From positions 1 to 9,064 of the forward strand of contig DASUDI010000002.1 of the NCBI GenBank assembly GCA_036275695.1: a stretch of DNA of 9,064 bases, in the 5' to 3' direction. Below, one piece after another: positions 1 through 7,500 of the stretch. The position numbers and the translations under genes are program-made. Position 1 is the stretch's first letter. Every line of letters begins with the position of its first letter. The notes under the pieces are model-generated. The model searched no databases, was not told the origin of the DNA, and saw nothing but the letters and a program-made list of their open reading frames with translations. The stretch comes from Damh-18 sp036275695 (GTDB lineage Bacteria > Patescibacteriota > Minisyncoccia > Phycocordibacterales > UBA918).

Positions 1-260
1 GCATTCCAAGAAACAGTATCACCAGCATTAGTGGGATTATTTGATGATGATTCGGTTACCTCACGCGCATCAGATGTCCATAGTGGAGGTGTATTCAAGA
101 CGGTAACGGACGTCGTTGCGGTATCTTGCGCGTCAGCGTGCTTAATGCTTTGTTCACCTATATTGAAAACAAAAATAAAAGCAAACACAATGATGCCAAG
201 AAACGTTGTGTACACAGTAATTTTACCTGCCGTACGTAAATGGTCTGTGTGATGTGACAT
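1..260 (-). CDS. Large secreted surface protein, N-terminal fragment (3' end off window)
   Basis: Reading from ATG at 260 down to the left edge gives 86 codons with no stop. A TAG lies in frame 15 bases before this ATG, so it is the only possible ATG start. Residues 1-13 are polar with basic residues, and residues 14-34 form one hydrophobic segment (ITVYTTFLGIIVFAF and onwards). A-D-A at 42-44 is a plausible signal peptidase site, so the protein is probably exported; an uncleaved N-terminal anchor is the alternative. After residue 48 comes a Thr/Ser-rich stretch containing TPPLWTSDAREVTESSS and NPTNAGDTVSWNA. From memory, this 'PPxWTxDAxExxESS..PTNAG' style recurs in giant extracellular proteins of Patescibacteria; I could not check this. 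The codon usage and composition resemble the other surface gene in the window. No Shine-Dalgarno sequence precedes the start. The gene follows the permease by 73 bp on the same strand. Its function is unknown beyond being a cell-surface or secreted protein. Confidence 0.8.
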   Translation of the reverse strand, partial: MSHHTDHLRTAGKITVYTTFLGIIVFAFIFVFNIGEQSIKHADAQDTATTSVTVLNTPPLWTSDAREVTESSSNNPTNAGDTVSWN

Positions 261-288
261 ATGAATAAAAAACTAATAAGACACCTAT

Positions 289-294
289 ATTGTA
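289..294 (-). promoter_or_regulatory. Candidate -10 element for the left-hand surface gene
   Basis: Read on the minus strand this is TACAAT, in the context CGTACAATATAGG. It lies 28 bases upstream of the ATG at 260, which would leave a leader of roughly 20 bases. No good -35 match is seen 16-18 bases further upstream. The call therefore rests on one hexamer in an AT-rich gap and is weak. Confidence 0.25.
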
Positions 295-298
295 CGAT

Positions 299-331
299 AT
301 ACACATGTCCGATACACACGAGTTATACACA
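299..331. repeat. Three direct repeats of ATACACA with an exact 13-bp period
   Basis: ATACACA occurs at 299-305, 312-318 and 325-331, each copy starting exactly 13 bases after the previous one; on the minus strand it reads TGTGTAT. The six bases between copies are not conserved, so this is a spaced motif array and not a simple microsatellite. It fills the gap between the permease stop (334-336) and the candidate -10 at 289-294. That is where an activator or repressor of the downstream surface gene would bind. The repeat is seen directly; a regulatory role is inference. Confidence 0.5.
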
Positions 332-333
332 CC

Positions 334-1542
334 CTATTCATAACGAATAGCATCAAGCGGGTTGAGTTGTGCTGCTCTGCGCGCTGGAAAAATACCTGTC
401 AAATAGCCGACAGCACCTGAGAATAGTGCTATAAAAGTGAGAAAAGGGAGTGGGAATGAAAACAGCGATACCGAACTACCACCAAATTGACTTGCAGCAA
501 CATTCAACATGATATTCACAGCAAATCCCAAGGTTACCCCCATCACTATTCCACTCACACCACCCAAGAAGCCTACAACAATAGACTCCGAAACAAATAA
601 AAACTTAATATCACGTGGTGAAGCCCCCAATGTACGCATAATTCCAATCTCCTTAGTACGCTCCAAAAGGGTAACGGTCATCGTATTAAACATTCCAATT
701 GCTGACACAATAAGCGCGATGCCTCCGAAGGTTGCGAGTACAACCTGAATACCTTGAAATATCTTAGAAGCCTGCTCAACTGTTTTTGAGAGTGCGGTAA
801 CTCGAAAACCATCTTCAATGAGTTTTGTTTCAACTGAGTTAAGAAATTCATTAGAAACTACCTTCACTTGCGCACGGTCATATTCCTCAATTCCAACATA
901 ATTACGTAGTTCTGGTAGCATCATAAGGACATTCAAAACACCCTCTTCTTTAGTAATTCCCTTTACTCGATACTTCTTCTCGATATTGATTTCAGTAATG
1001 AGATCGCTATTTTCTTCAGAGGGTACCAAAATACGGAGAGATACTTCTTGACCGATAAATGTTTTAGGGTCTTCTATTCCGAATAGTTTAAGAACCGCAG
1101 GTGAGAGCATAATCTCATGCACATTAGATATATCCTCGTCAATAAATACATCACCCTCAGATGTTGTAATTCCAGCGTACCGAAGGTATGCAGGCTCAGC
1201 GCCTTGTATAAACACGTTACCCGTTAATCCTTTGTAGGTAATAAGCGCTGGAAAACGAGCAAGGGGAGCAGCGTCTTCAATATTTTCAACAGACTCAAAC
1301 TCCTTGATAGTTTCATCAGTAATAGTGAGATTTCTTGCGCCAGTCGCGGACACACCAAGTGAAAGAAGACTATCGCCAAAGACAATTTGTTCAAGAATTA
1401 TTTTCTGAAGCCCAAATCCCAGACCCACAAGCACCACAACCGCACCTGTACCCACACCCATACCCAAAATAGTGAGCCATGTACGCATGGGGTTTGTCTT
1501 AAACATACGCGTTGAAAGGCGAGCTAAATCAGCTAACTGCAT
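334..1542 (-). CDS. MacB/FtsX-family ABC transporter permease
   Basis: From ATG at 1542 the protein is 402 residues, the usual length for MacB_PCD plus FtsX permeases without a fused ATPase. A GTG two codons upstream (1548) is an alternative start, and the numbering here counts from it. Topology fits the family: TM1 at about 24-48 (TWLTILGMGVGTGAVVVLVG), an extracytoplasmic MacB_PCD-like domain at about 50-265, then TM2 at about 268-290, TM3 at about 317-347 and TM4 at about 367-388. The cytoplasmic loop ERTKEIGIMRTLGASPRDI (296-314) is the classic FtsX coupling segment that contacts the ATPase. The C-terminus LNPLDAIRYE is also typical. A single permease gene suggests a homodimer working with the upstream ATPase. 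MacB-fold transporters transmit ATPase motion to the extracytoplasmic side (macrolide or peptide export, lipoprotein extraction, hydrolase activation), but the substrate cannot be read here. The gene follows the ATPase stop by 73-79 bp and is probably in the same operon. Confidence 0.93.
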   Translation of the reverse strand: MQLADLARLSTRMFKTNPMRTWLTILGMGVGTGAVVVLVGLGFGLQKIILEQIVFGDSLLSLGVSATGARNLTITDETIKEFESVENIEDAAPLARFPALITYKGLTGNVFIQGAEPAYLRYAGITTSEGDVFIDEDISNVHEIMLSPAVLKLFGIEDPKTFIGQEVSLRILVPSEENSDLITEINIEKKYRVKGITKEEGVLNVLMMLPELRNYVGIEEYDRAQVKVVSNEFLNSVETKLIEDGFRVTALSKTVEQASKIFQGIQVVLATFGGIALIVSAIGMFNTMTVTLLERTKEIGIMRTLGASPRDIKFLFVSESIVVGFLGGVSGIVMGVTLGFAVNIMLNVAASQFGGSSVSLFSFPLPFLTFIALFSGAVGYLTGIFPARRAAQLNPLDAIRYE

Positions 1543-1548
1543 TACCAC

Positions 1549-1621
1549 TATTGTATAAACAATGTGCTATGAAAGAAATATTTTAAACTGTATAACTTAT
1601 CGTCTTGTATAGGATGAGCAC
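1549..1621 (-). promoter_or_regulatory. ATPase-permease gap with a possible internal promoter
   Basis: This 73-bp AT-rich gap holds three copies of TATACA on the minus strand (plus-strand TGTATA at 1552-1557, 1589-1594 and 1606-1611). The copy nearest the permease reads TATACAATA and ends directly before the GTG at 1548. As a -10 element (TACAAT, 1550-1555) it would start transcription at about 1542-1543, on or next to the ATG, giving a leaderless message. No convincing -35 is visible. No hairpin followed by a T-run is seen on the minus strand, so readthrough from the ATPase gene is expected in any case. Confidence 0.2.
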
Positions 1622-2944
1622 CTATGCTTTGTAGCTTACATCAACACCAATCGCTATGATTTTTTCAAGATACCGTGAAATATCGTCTGCAACTTTTTCT
1701 CGTAAGGCAATGCCACCATCCTTAATTGGAGTGATAAGCATTTCATGAAAACCATCACCATCAGTCACACCCGAGAGTCTATCTGCAATTATGGTATCAA
1801 GATTGCTTTCACTTGCTTTACTCAACGGTATGTCGTGGTACGCACGAAGATATTCACGCACACGCTCAGCAAACTTATGCTGCGCAAAGAATACCGCATC
1901 AGATTCATTGTCTTTTCTAAAACGCTTGATATCGAGAGCCTGATTGACAATAGCCATAGACGCATCGGCCATTGACTCAGCTGTACGCTTATCGAGTCCC
2001 GCTCCCCCCTCATCATATTTTTTAACTAAAGCTGAAATAAACTGTTTTCGATGAATCATTCCTTTAATAAGGAGTCCAATTGCTTTTTCAATGCGAATAA
2101 GCTGATCAAATGTATATGCTTGTGTCAGAAAATTGGTAAGACTCTTAATGCGCAATGTATCAACTGAGTCATACGGAAACATACGCGCAAGCTGCTCAAG
2201 CTCAGTCACAATAGTCTCCCCTTCTCGCACCGGCTTTATCTGCTTACGTTGCGGATTTACTACTTCACGGACGATTCTCCCGTCTTTTAAATAATATACA
2301 CGGTGTGCATATGAAAGGTGCGCCGCATTGTGCGACACCATAATAATAGTGCGCTTGTCGAAAGTGTTAATTTCGTCGATTTTATCCATCACTTGTTGCG
2401 TGGAAATTGAGTCAAGGTTTCCAGTGGGTTCGTCCGCCAAAAGAATTTGTGGGTCATTGACCATTGAACGCGCGACAGAAACACGTTGTTGCTGTCCTCC
2501 TGAGAGCATTGATGGAATTTTATGAGACACATGACCAACACCAAATCTATCAAGAAGCATTTGTGCCCTTCGTTCGCGACTTGCTTTGTTTGCGTCACAA
2601 AAGATCATGGGGAGTGCGACATTATCAAGCACCGAAAGTGAACCAATGAGGTTGAAGGACTGAAAAATAATGCCCATGATGTAACGTTGAAAATATACGC
2701 GCTCCTCAGGGGGGTACGAATAAATATCATCACCTCTAATGAGGAGCGTACCATCTCCTGGAGGGAGTGACCCTTGTATCGCGTACATGAGTGTGGACTT
2801 TCCACACCCAGAAGGGCCGAACAAAATAATGTACTCACCTTCGTATATGTCAGTATTTACCCCTTGAAGCGCACGATACTCATTTGATTTTCCTTTATTA
2901 TAAATAACCGCAAGGTCTCTACAAATGATGAGTGGTTTTGCCAT
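1622..2944 (-). CDS. MacB/LolD-family ABC transporter ATPase with a long C-terminal extension
   Basis: This 440-residue protein powers the adjacent MacB-type permease from the cytoplasmic side. All nucleotide-binding motifs are present: Walker A GPSGCGKST (43-51), Q-loop in FQSFNLI (Q95), signature LSGGQQQR (147-154), Walker B ILLADEP with D171 and catalytic E172, D-loop GNLDS (175-179) and H-loop H205. The core at 1-230 has the size and motif wording of the LolD/MacB/FtsE group. Residues 231-440 are additional: hydrophilic and probably mostly helical, with helix-like stretches around 243-256, 278-310, 320-370 and 412-432. I recognise no domain in this part, and ordinary LolD or FtsE proteins stop near 230. 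Sensory, regulatory or dimer-stabilising roles are possible but unproven. The ATG at 2944 lies 14 bases after the stop of the FN3 gene, so the two are almost certainly cotranscribed. No Shine-Dalgarno sequence is seen. The catalytic residues are intact, so the protein should be active. Confidence 0.95.
   Translation of the reverse strand: MAKPLIICRDLAVIYNKGKSNEYRALQGVNTDIYEGEYIILFGPSGCGKSTLMYAIQGSLPPGDGTLLIRGDDIYSYPPEERVYFQRYIMGIIFQSFNLIGSLSVLDNVALPMIFCDANKASRERRAQMLLDRFGVGHVSHKIPSMLSGGQQQRVSVARSMVNDPQILLADEPTGNLDSISTQQVMDKIDEINTFDKRTIIMVSHNAAHLSYAHRVYYLKDGRIVREVVNPQRKQIKPVREGETIVTELEQLARMFPYDSVDTLRIKSLTNFLTQAYTFDQLIRIEKAIGLLIKGMIHRKQFISALVKKYDEGGAGLDKRTAESMADASMAIVNQALDIKRFRKDNESDAVFFAQHKFAERVREYLRAYHDIPLSKASESNLDTIIADRLSGVTDGDGFHEMLITPIKDGGIALREKVADDISRYLEKIIAIGVDVSYKA
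1625..2254 (-). other. Unassigned C-terminal extension of the ABC ATPase (residues 231-440)
   Basis: These 210 residues follow the complete ATPase core in the same frame and are rich in Lys, Arg, Glu, Asp and Leu. They contain no Walker motifs and no transmembrane segment. Recognisable landmarks are LARMFPYDSVDTLRIKSLTN (252-271), the basic-amphipathic stretch around 290-310 (KGMIHRKQF), and a C-terminal helix-like KVADDISRYLEKIIAIGVDV. They do not look like the MetI/NIL or TOBE domains found at the C-terminus of some other ABC ATPases. The function is unknown. Confidence 0.6.
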
Positions 2945-2958
2945 GTTGTCATTCTACA

Positions 2959-4482
2959 CTATCCACCGATATTCTTAACCCACCCAAATGTTGATTCAAA
3001 GTTTTCGATGATAATGTCAATAATATTTTTTTCTTGAATCGGAGTGAAGAGTACAAAATTTTCTGATTTCACCGCGTTGCCCGACTCATCCGCGCAGTCA
3101 AGCCAAAATTGATATACAGTCGCGGGAGCAAAGTCCACAATCACCTCAACATGATCCATTGTATAACCGCTTTCCTTTGAATCTATTACCGTTGGCTCTA
3201 CACCACCAGAAATACCTTCACGGTGGGTAAGTGAGCAGTGTGCTGGTTCATCGGTGAGCCATTCGACTATGGTCTGAATGCGTGACTCTCCCCCAGGGAA
3301 AAGTGTTGATTCATTAGTAACATTACTAATGATAGGTGGCGCCTCATCTTTGACGGTCACAAATGTAATAGGCTGACTGCGCACACGATCTCCGCCGGCG
3401 TTTTCAGCATTTACAAAGGCTACATAACGTGTACCCAGAGTTAGGTCAGCGATACGCAATTGGTGTGTGGACGCAAGCGTGGGACGACCAATAGTGTTTT
3501 GAGCACCTGTACGCATATCTTGGTAGTCTATGAGCGCCTTGGCGGGTACTGTCGTATCCCACGCAAGCGTTGCTGAATTCTCTTCTACTTTCACGATTCT
3601 CAAATTTCGAATATCAGGTAATGACGCTTTTGTCTTGAATGTAAAATCTCGACTCACGCCAGAAATACCGTATTCGTCCTTAGATTTAACTTGAAAATGA
3701 TACTCAGTGTATGGTTCGAGACCAATAAGGCGTACTTCATGGTCAGTTGTATTACCACCTGTACTTGCCTGTGAGTACTGGTATTGTCCTTCCACAAAAC
3801 TCTGTGAAGGTGAAAATACAACCTCAGATGAAGCAGGTCGATCAGTTGTCCATCTCACAATCGCAGAGGTTGTCTCTGGAATTACCGTGGGTGGACCTAC
3901 GATGGTAAGATCCTCCGTAATTCCCTGAATTGCTTTTACGGTTTCATTGAGTATTTCTTGTAATGTCTCAGGTGACTGTATTTGTTTGATTTGTTCAATA
4001 ATTTCTTCACTTGTCTTCGTCTCTGATTGCGCGGTAGTGTCTGACTGTGACTGTGAATCTGATTGAGAATTTGAGTCAGTGTTAGTACTTGATTGCTGTC
4101 CTTCCCCATTTTGTGCCGTACCCTCAGTCACCACCTTGTAGTTTGCTGAAATCCCTTGGTTACCCTCACTGTCAGATGATACAACACGAAAATAGTACGT
4201 GCGTCCCGTCTCAAGCTTATCAATAGTGATGCTGTGAAGTTTTTTGTCTGCAACAGGAACGCGCACAATACCGTAATCCTCCTGAAGTCCATAATTAACC
4301 GTTGAATCAGCCTCTTCATCTGTCTCCCACGTAATGGTTACAGAGTCATTTGAAACATTTGAAACTTGGACGTTTGTGATGTCTGGTGCCACTGCATCTG
4401 CCGCGCGCGCGCGATTAAGTTCAGGTGCATACTGAATCACAAGTGCAAGTGCTACAAAAAAAAGTGCGAATGAGCGTATCAT
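2959..4482 (-). CDS. Exported protein with four fibronectin type III-like domains
   Basis: This is a 507-residue secreted protein. The signal peptide has MIR, a hydrophobic core at 5-18 (FALFFVALALVIQY), and AxA cleavage options after A27 or A30. Four FN3-like beta-sandwich repeats follow at about 33-119, 196-285, 288-377 and 381-480. They share the pattern 'P.I.nv.v......ti.W.Td.pa.s.v.yg......L....L.pgt.Y.f.v.a.d..Gn'. Domains 1 and 2 are separated by a Ser/Gln/Thr linker (121-158) and a helical stretch (158-190). Domain 4 holds the only two cysteines, C416 and C463, which could form a disulfide. The tail at 483-507 is a possible amphipathic helix (EKNIIDIIIENFESTFGWVK). No LPXTG motif, lipobox or C-terminal membrane anchor is seen. 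The ABC ATPase starts 14 bp downstream, so the gene probably encodes the extracytoplasmic partner or substrate of the transporter. It has no catalytic motif that I recognise; purple-acid-phosphatase-N-like and FN3 folds are hard to separate by eye. Confidence 0.88.
   Translation of the reverse strand: MIRSFALFFVALALVIQYAPELNRARAADAVAPDITNVQVSNVSNDSVTITWETDEEADSTVNYGLQEDYGIVRVPVADKKLHSITIDKLETGRTYYFRVVSSDSEGNQGISANYKVVTEGTAQNGEGQQSSTNTDSNSQSDSQSQSDTTAQSETKTSEEIIEQIKQIQSPETLQEILNETVKAIQGITEDLTIVGPPTVIPETTSAIVRWTTDRPASSEVVFSPSQSFVEGQYQYSQASTGGNTTDHEVRLIGLEPYTEYHFQVKSKDEYGISGVSRDFTFKTKASLPDIRNLRIVKVEENSATLAWDTTVPAKALIDYQDMRTGAQNTIGRPTLASTHQLRIADLTLGTRYVAFVNAENAGGDRVRSQPITFVTVKDEAPPIISNVTNESTLFPGGESRIQTIVEWLTDEPAHCSLTHREGISGGVEPTVIDSKESGYTMDHVEVIVDFAPATVYQFWLDCADESGNAVKSENFVLFTPIQEKNIIDIIIENFESTFGWVKNIGG
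4009..4122 (-). other. Low-complexity Ser/Gln/Thr linker in the FN3 protein
   Basis: Residues 121-158 consist almost entirely of Ser, Gln, Thr, Asn, Asp, Gly and Glu (for example SNSQSDSQSQSDTTAQSE). The DNA shows short imprecise repeats of a TGACTG/TGAATC type. Such linkers are usually flexible, exposed spacers. Replication slippage could vary its length between strains. Confidence 0.65.
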
Positions 4483-4546
4483 AATGTCATCACGTATGCA
4501 TAAAGTTTACCACTCATACTCATAATCTTTTTTTATGTTATTAACA
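4483..4546 (-). promoter_or_regulatory. Gap between giant surface gene and FN3 gene, with a 13-bp palindrome
   Basis: The gap is 64 bp and AT-rich. A perfect palindrome, ATGTTATTAACAT (4535-4547), overlaps the giant gene's TGA. On the minus strand it is followed by a run of seven A, not T, so it is not a minus-strand intrinsic terminator. It could be an operator or chance in AT-rich DNA. Upstream of the FN3 ATG the best anti-Shine-Dalgarno match is only GTGAT (6-base spacer). No clear -35/-10 pair is visible, so readthrough from the giant gene is possible. Confidence 0.25.
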
Positions 4547-7500
4547 TCACGGCAAATCACCGATGGCATAAAAAGTGTTAGCGCCTTGATGAACGGTACC
4601 CGCAACACCGAGTGGCACTGCAATCCCCCAGAAGAGTTGGTCAATAACCGCGGGAGTTGTGGCTGCGGGCTTGGAGAGGTCCATTTTAATATTAGTGGTT
4701 GTAGTAGCAAGCTGACTACAATACACGCACGATGCGTAAGTGAACGTTGAGGTTGCAAATTTTTGTTCGTTTACGGGGATTGATGACGAACCGCCATCAG
4801 TAAGATCAGTTCCCTCAATAGCAATATCAAGTGAGTCGTTGCCGATATTCTGAACTGAGGTTGTGGCATTGTAGGAACCAGTATCGTCATTTACCGCAAG
4901 TGAACCGTAGTTTATTGAACTATCAACTGCAATCGCACGCAGCGTGAGAAGGTCAATAGATGGTGCGGTCGCGGTCGCCACGGAACCTCCCGCATCATTA
5001 ACACGAAGCAGTGCACGCCATGTCTCTGCTGCAAAAGTACCTATGTCCGTTGGGTCTGCGTGGTAGTACATATCAATAGAACAAGAAACTTCGCAGGTAT
5101 AACCTGAACAATTTTGCATACCACACTGCGAATTACCCGCAACATAGCAGTTATTATTATTTGCGCCACAAGACTCGCCTACACCACTGCGGAATATCGT
5201 TGTCGTTGCGCCCTCAATATCATCATACCCATTGAGGTCTGAGACGGTACCTGTCGCGTATACCGTCGTGGTGGCGCCACCCGTAAGCACAATATCATTC
5301 CCTCCATTGAGTGAGAGCGCGGTGATGGTTGGTGCAAAGATAAGCTCAAGTTCCGCCACATGAGTATATGAATCCAACTCAGTTCCTTCATTTGTGACAC
5401 GGAGACAGAAATTTGAGTCGGTGACATTTGCGGTAGGTGTAAGCGCGTATTCAAGTTCAGTGTAGTAATTATTGGGAACACTTATATTCCCCGAATTATT
5501 ACTTGCATTTTCTACAAATTGACCATACGTATATGTTCCTAAACCACCCAAAATATCAGTTGTCGATGCAAGGTTACTTATATACGTCGTGCTCTGCATA
5601 CAGAGGTCGCTCGTACCGCAACTTGCTTGGTTGGGAATTTCTACATAGGTGTTGTAATTGACTGCCTCACAACTTGGTGCATTACCCTTCGGTGCATATT
5701 CAATTTCATAATTTTGATTATTTACCGCAAGTCCTGTGTTTTCAACAAGAAATCGGACACGTACCACATCATTAACCTGTACGCCTGTTGCGGGTGTATT
5801 TCGCGCACTTTTCCATGACGCACCACCAGATACCTGTTCGAATCCAAACGAGACGGATGGTTCATTCGTCAAAAGAGGTCGTGCGGTGTACATGTCCCAT
5901 GCGCCATGATAAAACCACAATGAATATCCGATACCACCTGATGTGTAGGTACCATCATTTGCGCTTGTTGTAGCGACAACAGAGCCATCTTTCATAAGTG
6001 TCACAAATATTGAATCATCAGTTCCCCACGCCACCTCGACTTCATACCAACCCGTACTATATGAAACAGTCGTTGATGAAAGTATCGTGCCACTAGTGTC
6101 ATTATCAAGCGCATTCTCTACCAGGGAAATACGGTCGGTTCCATATAGCTCTAGACATACTGCGTAATTTTGCGAATCATTACCTTGCGTACCAAAAAGT
6201 GTACACATCTCATCGCCCGAACCAGAAGTGGTATCTACATACGCAAAGTAACGCAATTTTTGTCCTTGCGCGACTGCGTATCCACTATTATAGACACCAC
6301 CATTTTGTGTTCGTCCATTGTTGGGATCAGATGCTTTAAGTGAATACGCGCGTTCATGAACATTTCCCGATGTCGTAACACTAAACTCACCTGTGCCATC
6401 ACCCGCATAGCCACTCATGCTTCCATCTTCAAAATTTTCAATCATAGAGAACGTTGTGCTCGTACTACTATCAATGGCTGCACCGTTACCGTAGTACATG
6501 TATATTTCTGTCTTAGTATTCGCGGTAAGTGATGGTATACGCACCCACGCTACCGCATTGGTACTTGCGCTAAATGTTTCAATGTAATAGTCGAGAGAGG
6601 TTACACCATCGCTCGCGGTAAAACGGAGGTCATCAAAATCTGACTGCATGTCGCTGTCATACGTAACGGGTACCTTGATGGCAGTATTTGAGTATGTGGT
6701 CGGATCACTGTTAGTAATATTCACTCTTTTTCGTTTACTCCAATTTTGGTCGTACCATTCACTATTCGGAACTCCTTCTCCACCATCATCATGCCTAAAT
6801 CGATATGCAGATTGCTGTGTCAAAAGGCAGGAGCTATCTGACCATCGCACTGAACCGCACGCGTCTCCCCCATCGACATCAAACGACTCTCCATCGAGAT
6901 TGCCTGTGTGATTGGTGAAATACCACGAACTAGGAGTCGTACCCACGAGGGTAATGTTTTTACCAGTAATTGCTGACGTTGTGGCAAAACTATTATTACT
7001 ACTTACTAATCCAGCATTGTGATTGAGTGTCGTTGAAGCGAGTGTTATGAGTGAGCCATTATTAACCGCAAGCGTAAAGTTGCCTTCTGAGAGTGAGGTA
7101 ATTGTTGGTGTGCCACTGAGTACAAGACCACTCGCACCAAGATTGGAGAACGCGTAATAGAGCGCGTTAAACGTACCCGCAAGTACACGGAGTGTGTATG
7201 TTCCCGTCCCTTGGTTAGTGATGGTAGTATCATTACCACCTGCTCCCACAATATTGAGAGACCCGCCACTCAGTGTAGTTGTTGCACCTGCGGCATGATA
7301 CACCGTTACCTGTCGTGAAGAGCCACCTAGTGCGGTACCATCAAAATCAGTAGCGTAACTCCAATAGTCAGCCCCCGTACTACGTGAGTAATTGCCATAA
7401 ATATTGAGCGCGCCCGCTACCCCCCCGTAGTCTTGCGCGTACAGCGAACTTTGACTATCGAGTATGGTGACGGCAGCAGAACTGTCCCACATTCGAAGTG

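Noticed and set aside
31..252. Plus-strand open frame of 73 codons near the left edge
   Set aside because: It is opposite the minus-strand N-terminus at 260-1, which has a clear hydrophobic signal segment and a coherent Thr/Ser-rich exported sequence. The plus-strand product has no such support.
299..331. ATACACA array as replication-origin iterons
   Set aside because: There are only three short copies, with no DnaA-box-like sequence, AT-rich unwinding region or replication gene nearby. A gene-regulatory role is more economical.
2959..4482. FN3 protein as a MacA/HlyD-type membrane fusion protein
   Set aside because: It lacks the coiled-coil hairpin, lipoyl and beta-barrel pattern of that family. 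The visible repeats are FN3-like, with W-x-T-D and Y-x-F/V signatures.
4526..4534. T-run before the palindrome as part of a terminator
   Set aside because: The T-run is on the plus strand upstream of the palindrome, while all genes run on the minus strand. There the run is A and follows the palindrome, which is the wrong polarity for an intrinsic terminator.
4547..4549. TGA read as glycine (code 25, as in SR1/Gracilibacteria)
   Set aside because: The giant protein ends naturally at this TGA after its C-terminal module, and no in-frame TGA occurs inside any of the genes. The evidence is limited, because a TAA follows one codon later on the minus strand.
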